Below are positions 9,590 to 18,917 of a stretch of 64,000 bases of DNA, in pieces. The position numbers were made by a program, and so were the translations under genes. The stretch comes from Leptospira koniambonensis (GTDB lineage: Bacteria; Spirochaetota; Leptospiria; Leptospirales; Leptospiraceae): assembly GCF_004769555.1 (NCBI RefSeq), contig NZ_RQFY01000006.1:324477-388476 (forward strand), in the 5' to 3' direction. The notes beneath the pieces are model-generated. The model was not told the origin of the DNA. It saw only the letters and a list, made by a program, of their open reading frames with translations, and ran no database searches. Within the stretch, counting starts at the first letter, position 1. Each line of letters starts with the position of its first letter.

Positions 9590-10083
9590 TATTAAAACAG
9601 AGCGTGTTTTAAATATTTTGCATATAGAAAGGTTCTAAAATATGAACTTTAAGTTTTCGTTATGCAGAACCAATTGCAATGAATTTGGATAACTTTGTAA
9701 AGATGAAAAAGTAAAACATTTTTTTTAAATCATGGATGATTAATGGACAATAATTTGTGTAATGCGTTATCCGCTTGTTTGAAAACAAATCTATCGAGAA
9801 AAAAATACAGATATAGATTCTTTTCCCCTACCAATATCCTTTCCACTTACTGGTTGCCAAAACGGCATAAATGAACATTACATTTAGATTTAGTAGAGAA
9901 TTTTCAATATTAAAATTGTCCAAGCTTATATATTTAGAAAGATAATGATTATAAATCGTATTAAAATCTATAAAGGCCTGCCTTAGGTCTATCTATATAG
10001 GGAATCTTTAATTGTATTAACTGTGCTGATTGGATGGGAGTTAAATTTATAGATTAGATTTGTTTTGAACTTGGAGGTTTATC
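9590..10083. other. 494-bp non-coding gap before the SbtA-type gene
   Basis: AT-rich and with no supported ORF. The right end carries the ribosome site of the next gene (TTGGAGG, 8-9 bases before its ATG). TATA-like runs between about 9920 and 10070 could hold its promoter, but no -35/-10 pair stands out. I see no riboswitch fold or repeat. Confidence 0.45.
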
Positions 10084-11049
10084 ATGGACCCAAAACTTCT
10101 CTTGGAAAATTTACTCAATCCTCCTGTTTTATTTTTCTTCCTGGGAATTCTTGCGGTATTGCTTAAATCCGGATTAGAAATGCCAGATACTTTATCCAAA
10201 TTTTTTGGAATGTATTTGATGTTTGCCATCGGCTTTAAGGGTGGATTTGAATTGGCAGAAGCCAAATTTACCTCTGCAAACTTATTTACTTTGATTGCCT
10301 GTAGCGGAATGGCTTTACTCGTGCCAATCTATACTTTCTTCATCCTTAGATTAAAATTAGATGTACATAATGCAGCAGCTATAGCTGCAACTTACGGTTC
10401 AGTAAGTGCAGGGACATTTGTCACTGCTCACGCATTCTTGAATAATCTACATTTGGAATTTGATGGATTCTTGGTGGCCGGTCTCGCTCTCATGGAATCT
10501 CCAGCGATCATTATAGGAGTTGCAATCGATCGTATTGCGAAAAAGAATTTGGGTGGAGAGTTTTCCTGGAAAGAACTTCTGAGAGAAGCTTTCTTAGGAG
10601 GATCCATTTTTCTTTTAATCGGTTCTTTGATTATAGGTATGTTGACTGGCGAAAGCGGCTGGAACGCGGAAAAACCTTTTGCTGATGCTCTTTTTAAAGG
10701 AATGCTTTCCTTCTTTCTTTTGGACATGGGCTTGGTCGCAGCAAAAAAACTGAAGGATTTGAAAACTGCAGGTGCTTTTTTAGTGATCTTTGCGATCTTA
10801 GTTCCTTTGGTCAACGCCTCCATTGGATTAGGCCTTGCTAAACTGATCGGTATGACTGGTCCGGATGCGTTCATGTTCATGATACTTTGTGCTTCAGCTT
10901 CTTATATTGCTGTTGGTGCAGCGATGAGAACTTCTGTCCCTGAAGCAAATCCAAGTTTGTATCTACCGATGTCTCTCGCAGTTACATTTCCCTTTAATGT
11001 AATTATTGGAATTCCTTTATACTGGTTTGCAGTCCAACACTACTTGTAA
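10084..11049 (+). CDS. sbtA: SbtA-type sodium-dependent bicarbonate permease
   Basis: Inner-membrane transporter of the SbtA (DUF897) family, known in cyanobacteria to import bicarbonate with sodium. It has 321 residues with about ten hydrophobic segments arranged as an inverted duplicate. Family landmarks include FAIGFKGGFELA (about 47-58), the glycine-rich ATYGSVSAGTFVTAH (about 102-116) and ASASYIAVGAAMRTSVPEANPS near the C-terminus. The ATG is preceded by TTGGAGG. The usual PII-like regulator SbtB is not adjacent; a DUF1304 membrane protein follows instead. The substrate in this heterotroph, whether bicarbonate for carboxylation/pH or another anion, is inference. Confidence 0.9.
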   Translation: MDPKLLLENLLNPPVLFFFLGILAVLLKSGLEMPDTLSKFFGMYLMFAIGFKGGFELAEAKFTSANLFTLIACSGMALLVPIYTFFILRLKLDVHNAAAIAATYGSVSAGTFVTAHAFLNNLHLEFDGFLVAGLALMESPAIIIGVAIDRIAKKNLGGEFSWKELLREAFLGGSIFLLIGSLIIGMLTGESGWNAEKPFADALFKGMLSFFLLDMGLVAAKKLKDLKTAGAFLVIFAILVPLVNASIGLGLAKLIGMTGPDAFMFMILCASASYIAVGAAMRTSVPEANPSLYLPMSLAVTFPFNVIIGIPLYWFAVQHYL

Positions 11050-11131
11050 GTGATTTATATAAGATTCCTTCTTTACAAAAAAGAATATTGAATTAAAACT
11101 CCACGGGATTTATATCCGAGGAGAGAATGGA

Positions 11132-11518
11132 ATGATATTAGCAGTAAGAATTTTAGCAGCTATTGTCGGCTTATTGCATGTATGGATCTTCATAATGGAA
11201 AGTGTATTATGGATGCGTCCTCGTATCCACAGAAGATTTGGAGTGACTGATACAAAATTAGCAGAAGCAATGAAAGGTGTCTTTTTGAACCAAGGATTCT
11301 ATAATCTATTTCTTGCTATCGGTGCATTGTACGGAGCCATCTTTTTCGAGATGCATTCATGTCATGCTCCTGCGATCTTAGCATTCTCTTGTCTTTCCGT
11401 TTTTGGGGCAGGGCTTGTATTATTAGTTTCTAAACCTGCGATGGCAAGGGCTGCGATTATCCAAGGACTACCTCCTTTGATTGCAGTTATTTTATATTTT
11501 ATTTCCATGAACGAATAA
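11132..11518 (+). CDS. DUF1304 family membrane protein
   Basis: A 128-residue integral membrane protein with four predicted hydrophobic segments. The family pattern is clear: a first helix ending in HVWIFIMESVLW, then MRPRIHRRFG, then NQGFYNLFLAIGALYGA. The function of DUF1304 proteins is not established. GGAGAG precedes the ATG. It follows sbtA by 82 bp on the same strand and may be cotranscribed. A terminator-like hairpin follows at 11533-11575. Confidence 0.88.
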   Translation: MILAVRILAAIVGLLHVWIFIMESVLWMRPRIHRRFGVTDTKLAEAMKGVFLNQGFYNLFLAIGALYGAIFFEMHSCHAPAILAFSCLSVFGAGLVLLVSKPAMARAAIIQGLPPLIAVILYFISMNE

Positions 11519-11532
11519 AATTTGAATATATT

Positions 11533-11575
11533 CGCCCGGAAAGTTTTAAGGAAGTTCTTAGGATTTTTTCGGGCG
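11533..11575 (+). terminator. Probable terminator hairpin after the DUF1304 gene
   Basis: CGCCCG (11533-11538) pairs with CGGGCG (11570-11575). The stem extends inward by a G-T and several A-T pairs (GAAA with TTTT), giving about 10 bp around a loop of roughly 23 nt. The T-run lies on the loop side of the 3' arm rather than after it, so the element may also serve as a simple 3'-end stem. Confidence 0.5.
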
Positions 11576-11810
11576 TAACAATTACTAAGACACACAGTTG
11601 TAATCTATCTTTCAAAAATTTACTTGTGAGAATTGTTTAAAATCGGACTCTTAAGCTAACGTTCGCAAGTTGAAAAATAAAAAGCTCGCATCCGAAAATC
11701 CCGAACATCGTTCTTTAATCCTGCTTCGTTAAGCCTAAGGTCGGTTTTGATCTTATTGGATATAAGAACATGTAGATTTGAAATCAAATTTTCAATCCAA
11801 GGAATACCCG

Positions 11811-14360
11811 ATGCAGATTCGTTCCGCAATCGTCATCATATCTATTTTAATTTTTCCAAACTTACTTTTCTCGGAAGAGATCCAAAAAATCGGATCCTTT
11901 GATTTGATTACCAGCTTAAATTCTTCAGACTCTCATACTTGGGAAATTACAGAAGAACCCCTGGACCCAAAACAATTTTCCTTTTCTTATTTAAGTGGAG
12001 AAGATCCCGGAATTAAAACAAGTCCATACAATGCTCCAGGTGTATATAGGGTTTCCAAAGAATCAATACGAAAGGTTTATATAATCAAAAAATTTATAGC
12101 TCCTGAAACTTGGAAGGCAGCGGGAGTTTCTGTTCGTTTAGGTACTCTAACAGATAAGGATAAAACCTATCTGAATGGAAAGTTGATTGGAGAAACCGGG
12201 GACATGAATTCTTCGGAACCACAAGCATATGATAAAATTAGAATATACTCTATTGCTCCTGGTCTTATCCGAGCTGGAAAAGAGAATATACTAATCTTAG
12301 AAGTGCAGAAATATTTTCATCCGGAAGCAGGGATAGAGCAAGACAGAACAGAGATCGGGGATACTCGACTCATCCAAGGGGATTATTATAGGACGGAATA
12401 TACTAAAGTTGCTCTACTGATGATCTATCTTACGGTAGGAGGATATTTTTTATTTTTATTCATGAGAAGACGGGCAGATACCGAGAACTTGTATTTCGGA
12501 CTGTTTACAATATTTCTGGTGATTTACCAATTTCTAAGAAATCAGCTTAAATATGAGCTTGGAATTCCATTCTTATATATGAAGAAAACAGAATATATTA
12601 TTCTGACTTCCCTTATTCCAATATTTGCAAATTTTATCCGATCTTATTTTAAATTTCCAAGAGGAAAATTTATCAATGGGTTGGATGCAATTTACGGAGT
12701 TTTTATACTCTTCTATATAGTTTCGAATAATGTAATTTTATACAATATGTTAAATAGTTCCGCTGTGCAGTTGGGCTGGGCGGCTTATTTGATCCTGATC
12801 TCTTATTATTTGATCCGTAAGATCAGAACAAAAGACCGAGATGCTTTACTAATCTTGATTGGAGTTTCCATTGTGGCTTTGTCTACTGTTCTGGATACAA
12901 TGTCCAATCGGAACCTATTTGTTTTTCCTAGAACCGTAGGTTATGCATTCTTCTTCTTTATTATCAGTATAGCGACTATTCTTGCTAATAAATTTGTGAG
13001 ATTGAATGAGCAAGTAGAAGAATTGAATGAACATCTGGAGCAGAAGGTAGAAGAAAGGACTCAGGAGTTAAATGAATCTTTGGCGTATGTAAGTAAACTG
13101 AAGACACAACAAGATGGAGATTATTTTCTAACTTCTTTATTGATTCGTCCTTTATTTACGAATAATACCGCCAGTCCTTTTTTGAAGATAGATTTCTTTT
13201 CCAAACAAAAAAAAGCAATTTTGTTCAAAGAGAAACATTATGAGATCGGTGGAGATATAAGCATCTCTGGAAATATTTCCATCCAAGGGGAAAAATATAC
13301 AGTATTCGTAAATGGAGATGCGATGGGGAAATCTATTCAGGGTGCGGGTGGAGCACTTGTGATGGGGACAGTTTTCCAATCATTATTAACCAGGACCAAT
13401 CGTAACGGAGGATACTCTAAAGCTCCTGAATCTTGGCTTAAAGAATCGTTTTTAGAACTCCAAGGTATTTTTGAATCTTTTGATGGATCAATGTATATTT
13501 CGGTAGTGATCGGCTTATTGAATGAGAGAACTGGAGGTCTATATTATATCAATGCGGAACATCCTTGGCCTGTGCTGTATAGAGACGGATCGGCTGGATT
13601 TTTAGAAAATGAGCTCACTCTTCGTAAGATAGGAATTCCTGGTAATGAGGAGAACTTTTTCGTCAAATTTTTCAAATTAAAAAAGTATGATATACTAATA
13701 TTAGGATCGGACGGTAAGGACGATGTTTTGATTGGGAGCGATGAAAGAGGAAGGATCGTAAACGAAGACGAAACAAAATTTTTAAGAACTGTAGAAGAAT
13801 CGAGAGGAGATCTAAAGCAGATATATGAAAAAACTATTCAATTCGGAGAATTGACTGACGATTTCACTCTTTTAAAATTAGAATATCTTGTAGATCCAGT
13901 ATTAAAAAATGAAACTTCTTTGAATGAAGTATTGGAACAGGCAAAAACACTCTACAAGAAAAAATCTTATTCCTCTCTTGTGGATTATCTGAATGAATAC
14001 AAAACAATTTTTTCTGATAGGGAAGAATTCTTTATTATACTTGGAAAATCCTATCTGAAACTTAAGGATTTTTCTTCCGCAGCGAGATATTTTGAAAGAG
14101 CAGCGAATTTAAATCCAAATAGATTGGAATCTCAATATTACGCTTCTTATTCCAGTAAATTGAATAAGGATTTCCAAAAGGCAGAATATTTTGGAAAAAT
14201 CGCATATTCTTTAGATAAAAATTATCTGAATAATCTGATCAACTTGGCAGATGTTTATAAAAACTTAAACCAATCGGAAGAAGCCAGAAAATTTGCAGAG
14301 AGAGCGCAAGTGATAGATCCTAATCATCCAATTCTTTTAAAACTTACGGATGTTTTTTAG
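11811..14360 (+). CDS. 7TMR-DISM sensor with SpoIIE-type phosphatase and C-terminal TPRs
   Basis: Membrane sensor and serine/threonine phosphatase. I use the ATG at 11811 (MQIRSAIVIISILIF) because it gives a signal peptide and has AAGGAA upstream; the frame is open from 11778. It is 849 residues. Signal peptide 1-20; periplasmic jelly-roll-like domain to about 195 (KTYLNGKLIGETGDM); seven hydrophobic helices (about 200-400); a coiled coil (VEELNEHLEQKVEERTQEL); a PP2C/SpoIIE domain (about 440-690) with DAMGKSIQGAGGALVMGTVF and GSDGKDDVL; then about three TPRs. Known relatives dephosphorylate anti-sigma antagonists. The only STAS protein in the window is in the che operon, and a link is speculation. 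Its last 17 bp overlap the convergent HEAT gene. Confidence 0.88.
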   Translation: MQIRSAIVIISILIFPNLLFSEEIQKIGSFDLITSLNSSDSHTWEITEEPLDPKQFSFSYLSGEDPGIKTSPYNAPGVYRVSKESIRKVYIIKKFIAPETWKAAGVSVRLGTLTDKDKTYLNGKLIGETGDMNSSEPQAYDKIRIYSIAPGLIRAGKENILILEVQKYFHPEAGIEQDRTEIGDTRLIQGDYYRTEYTKVALLMIYLTVGGYFLFLFMRRRADTENLYFGLFTIFLVIYQFLRNQLKYELGIPFLYMKKTEYIILTSLIPIFANFIRSYFKFPRGKFINGLDAIYGVFILFYIVSNNVILYNMLNSSAVQLGWAAYLILISYYLIRKIRTKDRDALLILIGVSIVALSTVLDTMSNRNLFVFPRTVGYAFFFFIISIATILANKFVRLNEQVEELNEHLEQKVEERTQELNESLAYVSKLKTQQDGDYFLTSLLIRPLFTNNTASPFLKIDFFSKQKKAILFKEKHYEIGGDISISGNISIQGEKYTVFVNGDAMGKSIQGAGGALVMGTVFQSLLTRTNRNGGYSKAPESWLKESFLELQGIFESFDGSMYISVVIGLLNERTGGLYYINAEHPWPVLYRDGSAGFLENELTLRKIGIPGNEENFFVKFFKLKKYDILILGSDGKDDVLIGSDERGRIVNEDETKFLRTVEESRGDLKQIYEKTIQFGELTDDFTLLKLEYLVDPVLKNETSLNEVLEQAKTLYKKKSYSSLVDYLNEYKTIFSDREEFFIILGKSYLKLKDFSSAARYFERAANLNPNRLESQYYASYSSKLNKDFQKAEYFGKIAYSLDKNYLNNLINLADVYKNLNQSEEARKFAERAQVIDPNHPILLKLTDVF

Positions 14361-15957
14361 AAAAGTTTAGGATATACCAATTGATCCATTCATTCTTGGA
14401 GGCGAACTTTAATCCGGTAACAGATTTTAATGCGGAAATCAGCAGCTTTCTGTTTCTAGATCTTGAGTCTTCTTGTAATAATCGAATTAAAACTGGCACA
14501 CTTGCCGGATCTTTTTTCGCTCCTAATTGAGAGACCGCAACCTGATGAAGATTGATATTCTCGCTTTCCGCATATTTCTCCAAAATTTTACGGGATTCCT
14601 CTCCTGGAATTGAAGTAATTGCAGCGAGAGTGATAGGGGCCAAATCAGGAAAATCTTCTGTTTTTTTATCTAAGAGAGAAAGAGATTTAGGAGACGCGAT
14701 CATTCCTAAACTTTCAGAAGCGATCTTTGCTAATTTTTGGTCTTTAGATTTGCAAGCTTCTTCCACGTATGGAAGACCTTCTTCTGAGCCTATTGCACCT
14801 AATGCCCAAACTGCTCCGTATTTTGCTTCAGTCTGATCTTCCTTTAATACTTTAACAAGTACTGGGATACTTTTTTTATCACCTAAATATCCTAAGGATT
14901 GAGCAATGATCTCTCTGTCTGGAATATTAGGATCTAATAATGTTTTTTCTATCTCTTCTCTTGCTTTTGAAAATTTGATACGACCTAAAACATGGGCCGC
15001 AGGAGCCTTTGCTAAAGATTTACCTTTTACCAAAACTTCTAAAATACTGAGTGAAAATCCAGGATTGGTCACTCCAATTAGAACATCTGCTGCCCTGTAT
15101 CGGATCTCCTTATCTTGGTTCTCTAAGATAGGAAGAGCCAAAGGTAAAATTTTAGGATCTTTGATATCTATCAAAGCAATGGAAGAATTTTCTCTTCCCT
15201 TATCAAAATCAGACTGTATAGCTTTTACCAAAAGTGGAATAGATTTTTTACTTCTGATCTTTCCAAGAGCCAAGTAAGTGGCTGCCAAAGTTGGGCCAGG
15301 CTCAGAATGAGAAGACAGATCTATCAGATAATCTTCCGCTTCAGGAATATTCAATTTTCCTAATGCCATTGCAAATGTTTTGGCCTTTTCTGGATCTTTA
15401 TTTGATTTTGCAGAAGCTAAAATAATACCTCCCGATTGTCTTGCATTGATCCGGACCAAAGTATCCACGGCTAATAATCGAATATTTGCATCTTCTTGGT
15501 TTAGTATGCTTGCTACACGGTTTCCTGCCTGTGGATCTTCCATTCTTGCAATGGATTCCAAGACTGTAGCTATATCAATTCCCGATTTAGGATCTAAAAA
15601 GTTTAAAATTTCAGGAAGGGAAGATCTATCTTTCCAGATCCCTAAAGCTAAGATTGCTGGGCCTTTTGTAATTTCTTCCGAAGATCTCATCCATTCTCTT
15701 GCGATAGGTATGAACTTTTTTTCGTTTCTGGAAGCTAATTCTAAAATAGCTTGGGCTCTTGTTCTTGGATTCTGGCTTTTTAGATCTGAAGCTACTTGTT
15801 CTAAGCTTGGGACTTCTTCTTCATGGACCTCGGGTAAAAGATCTGGCCGAGGAGGTCCAAAACATCCATAAGTCAAACCGAAAACTAAAACGGCACCTAT
15901 TGCAGATCTGCTGAATAAAAATAGCATCATAAAAATAGAATATACCCTAAACTTCAT
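14344..15957 (-). CDS. HEAT-repeat lipoprotein
   Basis: A 537-residue exported protein made almost entirely of HEAT/PBS-lyase-type repeats of about 30 residues from residue 50 onward. Examples are RAQAILELASRNEKKF, IRYRAADVLIGV and AKYGAVWALGAIGSEEGLPY. The N-terminal hydrophobic segment ends in LTYGC (C32), a relaxed spirochaete lipobox, so it is probably a lipoprotein. Such solenoids usually bind proteins. It lies 5 bp downstream of a small membrane protein gene, likely in one operon, and overlaps the convergent SpoIIE gene by 17 bp. The ribosome site is weak, consistent with coupling to the upstream gene. The partner is unknown. Confidence 0.85.
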   Translation of the reverse strand: MKFRVYSIFMMLFLFSRSAIGAVLVFGLTYGCFGPPRPDLLPEVHEEEVPSLEQVASDLKSQNPRTRAQAILELASRNEKKFIPIAREWMRSSEEITKGPAILALGIWKDRSSLPEILNFLDPKSGIDIATVLESIARMEDPQAGNRVASILNQEDANIRLLAVDTLVRINARQSGGIILASAKSNKDPEKAKTFAMALGKLNIPEAEDYLIDLSSHSEPGPTLAATYLALGKIRSKKSIPLLVKAIQSDFDKGRENSSIALIDIKDPKILPLALPILENQDKEIRYRAADVLIGVTNPGFSLSILEVLVKGKSLAKAPAAHVLGRIKFSKAREEIEKTLLDPNIPDREIIAQSLGYLGDKKSIPVLVKVLKEDQTEAKYGAVWALGAIGSEEGLPYVEEACKSKDQKLAKIASESLGMIASPKSLSLLDKKTEDFPDLAPITLAAITSIPGEESRKILEKYAESENINLHQVAVSQLGAKKDPASVPVLIRLLQEDSRSRNRKLLISALKSVTGLKFASKNEWINWYILNFSKKHP

Positions 15958-15962
15958 AAATA

Positions 15963-16646
15963 TTATCTAGGCACCGATTCGTAAACTTGCCTTAACTGTA
16001 ATAATTCCTTTTGCCAAGAAGCAATATCAGAATTTGCCTGAGGAATTTGAGAAGAATCCATTCTGCCTTGTTGGATTGCGTATTGGACTAACTGTATTCT
16101 GGATTCTAATTCAGATATTTTATAAGAGAAGTAAGCTTTCTGTTCATCCGGAGTTACATTCGGATCGGTTGGACGAGTAGGGGCCGATCCAGGTTGCGCA
16201 TATCTACCTTCGTTTCTTGATAAAGCAAATTTAGATTCAGCTGAAGTTACCTTATCTAATTGTTCTCTAGCCTTCTTTTCATCTTCAGATGTGAGCCCGG
16301 GACGGAATTCACTTGGAATATAAATATTACGAGGGTATCTTGCTGCAAAATCGATCCATTCTTCCCGGATCTTTTCTCTTTCTTCTTCTGATTTCTTTTC
16401 TCTAAAGGCTGCAGGCCAAAGTCTTTTAGCAGGACCTTCTAAATCTGGATCTTCTTCAAAAGGGTGAGGGGCATCCGGAAATTCCAAGCTGCCGCTGCTA
16501 CCATATTTGCGATTTGCAATTTCGGAAGCCTCTTCTCCTAAGCTGGGAGAATTGGTTTTTCTTTCCGGCCAAAATATAAATAGAATACAAATAATAAGAA
16601 TAGCTGCGCCTGAGATCCAGGGCCAATAAGAACGTAAAAATTGCAT
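15963..16646 (-). CDS. Single-pass membrane protein of unknown function
   Basis: A 227-residue protein with one N-terminal transmembrane segment (WPWISGAAILIICILFIFWP, about 8-27) and a hydrophilic, charged remainder. The C-terminal part (about 165-225) is probably coiled coil (ISELESRIQLVQYAIQQG). A middle segment, RYAQPGSAPTRPTDPNVTPD, is proline-rich. I recognise no family. It is the first gene of a pair with the HEAT lipoprotein 5 bp downstream, which suggests a joint envelope role. A strong hairpin just upstream separates it from the SGNH gene. Confidence 0.75.
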   Translation of the reverse strand: MQFLRSYWPWISGAAILIICILFIFWPERKTNSPSLGEEASEIANRKYGSSGSLEFPDAPHPFEEDPDLEGPAKRLWPAAFREKKSEEEREKIREEWIDFAARYPRNIYIPSEFRPGLTSEDEKKAREQLDKVTSAESKFALSRNEGRYAQPGSAPTRPTDPNVTPDEQKAYFSYKISELESRIQLVQYAIQQGRMDSSQIPQANSDIASWQKELLQLRQVYESVPR

Positions 16647-16683
16647 TATGATAAAGGAAATTTGAAAGGTTTGAATTTAAACT

Positions 16684-16710
16684 ATTTCCCGCCCTATACG
16701 AGCGGGAAAT
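16684..16710 (-). terminator. Hairpin after the SGNH hydrolase gene
   Basis: A perfect 9-bp stem, ATTTCCCGC (16684-16692) with GCGGGAAAT (16702-16710), around a 9-nt loop. It lies 13 bp past the SGNH gene stop on the minus strand. After the stem the minus strand reads AGTTTAAATT, a modest T-tract; on the plus strand GTTTTT follows. A Rho-independent terminator is likely. Confidence 0.65.
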
Positions 16711-16722
16711 GTTTTTGAACTA

Positions 16723-17997
16723 TTAAACGAAAATTCCGATGACCCAAGAAATAAACTGACCGAACAAAGTGTCTGTCAGGAATTTTTTCAAGTCAACCGG
16801 GTTACGATTTAAAGAATCGTAGTACCAAGCGGTGTATTCGCTCACTTGCGGAATAGAATAACCGTATTTGGAATTGATCGCTTTGATTAGCTCGTTTGCA
16901 AAAACCGAATGACCATACATATTCGGATGCACTCCGTCCAAGCCAAAAATACCAGGTTGGCCAGGAAGAGGCCAGTTCGCTTTTGCATAACCTGGGCTGT
17001 ATCCGGAAGGACTTTTGATCAAACGGCCATTCTCTTTTAAATCGTCAAAAAGAACTTTAAGATCTGCTAATGCAAATCCCATGGCCACAGCCTGAGCCTT
17101 CACTTCATTGTTTATAGAAGTTAAGAAGTTGGTGATTGTAGCTACTTCATTCTTATCTAAAACTTGAGAAGGATCTGAAACTGAAGAACGGAAGAATGCT
17201 TTCAAACCAGAATAGTTTACTCTTCCTTGAGGATCGTTATAGTTTTCCAAAAACGCGATAGAAGTTACATTTGGAACAGTGAATAGAACTCCACCTTTGA
17301 TAGATCCGATAGCAGCCATTTTGGACATGGTAGAACGGATATCTCTCAAAAATCTTGCTTGGTCTAAACAATCTGTAGAAGTGCTCAATGCAGTACAAAG
17401 AACATGGTTCGCAGCTGCAGTTCCGAATAAGAAACTAGGCTTAACTGCTTGCATTACTTGCATTTGGGTTCCGGAACTTCTCAAACCGAATTGATGGAAT
17501 TTATCCGGAGATTGGCAATCTGGAACTTGTATCCAACGATAAGTATACCAATACCAAGTTTCCCAATACCATTGTTTGGCCCAAGTAGTTGCATTGATAT
17601 TCTCGCACTGACCTGAAGTTTGAAGAACTGTAGTATAATCCGCGCCAGTGATCCCTGCATGTGTTGGAAGTCCAACAGTTGATCCGTTTCCACCAATGAT
17701 GGAAGCAGCGATGCAGAATACCCCACAATCACCTTTAAGCACGTCTTCGAAATTTAAGTATGGTCCTTTTAATACGTTATAAGAAACGTTTGAACCAGCT
17801 TGTTTAGAAACTAAAACCGGATAAGCCCAGTTCTGAGTTTTTTCTTCTACAGTTGCGCCATAAAAACCCTGGCTTAAGGAGTCACCAATTACTCCGGGTC
17901 TGGAAAACATTTGCGTTTGGCTTTGTGCCGAAATCGTCGAAGCTCCCAAGATTAGGAAAGTCCCGCTTAGGATTTTCCAAAAGTTTCGAATGTTCAT
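16723..17997 (-). CDS. Secreted SGNH/GDSL-family hydrolase
   Basis: Exported esterase/lipase-type protein of 424 residues. A signal peptide (1-24, ending STISAQS) is followed by the GDSL block [13 protein letters not shown] (about 36-48) with the nucleophile serine. The C-terminal catalytic Asp/His pair lies in [16 protein letters not shown] tryptophan/tyrosine-rich insert ([17 protein letters not shown]) lies near residue 140 and may form a substrate or lipid contact surface. The C-terminus is hydrophobic ([13 protein letters not shown]), possibly a membrane anchor. The substrate is not identifiable. A convincing promoter was not found in the 288 bp upstream. Confidence 0.85.
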   Translation of the reverse strand: MNIRNFWKILSGTFLILGASTISAQSQTQMFSRPGVIGDSLSQGFYGATVEEKTQNWAYPVLVSKQAGSNVSYNVLKGPYLNFEDVLKGDCGVFCIAASIIGGNGSTVGLPTHAGITGADYTTVLQTSGQCENINATTWAKQWYWETWYWYTYRWIQVPDCQSPDKFHQFGLRSSGTQMQVMQAVKPSFLFGTAAANHVLCTALSTSTDCLDQARFLRDIRSTMSKMAAIGSIKGGVLFTVPNVTSIAFLENYNDPQGRVNYSGLKAFFRSSVSDPSQVLDKNEVATITNFLTSINNEVKAQAVAMGFALADLKVLFDDLKENGRLIKSPSGYSPGYAKANWPLPGQPGIFGLDGVHPNMYGHSVFANELIKAINSKYGYSIPQVSEYTAWYYDSLNRNPVDLKKFLTDTLFGQFISWVIGIFV

Positions 17998-18159
17998 TTT
18001 TAAATTAACTCCACTCTCTATTGAAGTAGATTTCTATATTCTCTTCGAGCCAAAGTATGAAAGCGGGAATTTCGAAGTCAATGTCCAATTATATTTTGCT
18101 TATAAAATAGTTTTGCCTATATTGAACATTCGTAATATTACAATGAGTGGCCTTTCACT

Positions 18160-18268
18160 GAACACTGTTAAGGATTAATGTTTGATTTAAAATTAAATTT
18201 TTGTAATATACTATTTTGATCCCTCGAATGAGTGTTTGTGTCACATATAGTGACTTTAAACAGTGTTC
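18160..18268. repeat. Separated 10-bp inverted repeat between the SGNH and lipoprotein genes
   Basis: GAACACTGTT (18160-18169) and AACAGTGTTC (18259-18268) are perfect inverted copies 89 bp apart. A small palindrome, TCACATATAGTGA, lies at 18241-18253. The region is between the start of the minus-strand SGNH gene and the end of the minus-strand lipoprotein gene, so it may be regulatory for the former. Nothing else is visible in this 288-bp gap. Confidence 0.35.
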
Positions 18269-18272
18269 GTTT

Positions 18273-18286
18273 GTCCCTGAAGGGAC
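18273..18286 (-). terminator. Small hairpin at the lipoprotein gene stop
   Basis: GTCCCT (18273-18278) and AGGGAC (18281-18286) form a tight 6-bp stem. Its last base is also the final base of the minus-strand TAG stop codon. No clear T-run follows, so terminator function is only possible. Confidence 0.35.
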
Positions 18287-18765
18287 TAATTCGGAATGCA
18301 GTCTATTTCTAAACGAGTGAATGTATGATTCATCACTTCGCAATTATTAGAAAGAGAAGCAGCGTATTTTAGGAATGAGTTTGAGGTCCTAGTCAAGGTA
18401 CAGGTAGGAGGATCAGTGGGTCTATGTTCTGAACCTAAGTGTAGATCCAAGTTTCCATTTTCCGGAAATAGAAAAGGAGAGGTACTTGGAACAATATCAA
18501 TTTTAATATAATAGCCTGAGGAAAATACGGAAGAAAGATCTACAACAATCCCTTGGCCTGATGAATTATCTGAATCGCAAGAAGTAGTTATCGCATTATC
18601 TAAATTGAAAGTATCAAAACTAACTTGGGCCAAGTTTGTTCCGAAGTTAGTATCTAAGTTTGGGAATATAGGAAATAAAAACGAAGTCAGATCGTCCTTT
18701 TTATCTTCCTTACAAGAGGAAAATCCTAAGACCAAAATTAAGGCAGCTATTTTGCATAACTTCAT
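18286..18765 (-). CDS. Putative lipoprotein, unknown function
   Basis: A 159-residue exported protein. The N-terminus MKLCKIAALILVLGFSSC gives a lipobox with C18 followed by charged KEDKKDD, typical for a lipidated outer-surface or periplasmic protein in spirochaetes. The mature part has three further cysteines that could form disulfides and looks like a small beta-rich domain (GYYIKIDIVPS, NLDLHLGSEHRP). No family recognised. It is divergent from the MFS gene across a palindromic repeat at 18811. Confidence 0.75.
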   Translation of the reverse strand: MKLCKIAALILVLGFSSCKEDKKDDLTSFLFPIFPNLDTNFGTNLAQVSFDTFNLDNAITTSCDSDNSSGQGIVVDLSSVFSSGYYIKIDIVPSTSPFLFPENGNLDLHLGSEHRPTDPPTCTLTRTSNSFLKYAASLSNNCEVMNHTFTRLEIDCIPN

Positions 18766-18810
18766 CCTTACGATAACAAACAGGAGTCTGATATTTGAAC
18801 AATTTTTATC

Positions 18811-18886
18811 TCACGCCAAGACGCGAAGGGGAAAAGATTCTCCTTAGATTACATTAAAAATCTTTTGAACTTTGCGGCTTCGCGTG
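18811..18886. repeat. Palindromic intergenic repeat, copy A (76 bp)
   Basis: The ends TCACGCCAAGACGCGAAG and, reversed, TCACGCGAAGCCGCAAAG form imperfect terminal inverted repeats around an AT-rich centre. It is the same family as the copies at 20232, 36545 and 58520. It occupies the divergent gap between the small lipoprotein and the MFS transporter and so may overlap the promoters of both. Confidence 0.8.
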
Positions 18887-18917
18887 ATTCGCCTCTCTGC
18901 GACTTTGCGCCTCCGGT

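Noticed and set aside
10428..10880. Minus-strand ORF within the SbtA-type gene
   Set aside because: Shadow frame of a membrane protein gene; composition is lysine/proline/serine-rich and shows no motif.
14906..15277. Plus-strand ORFs opposite the HEAT gene
   Set aside because: The HEAT repeats on the minus strand are unmistakable; the plus-strand frames have no start signal and no recognised family.
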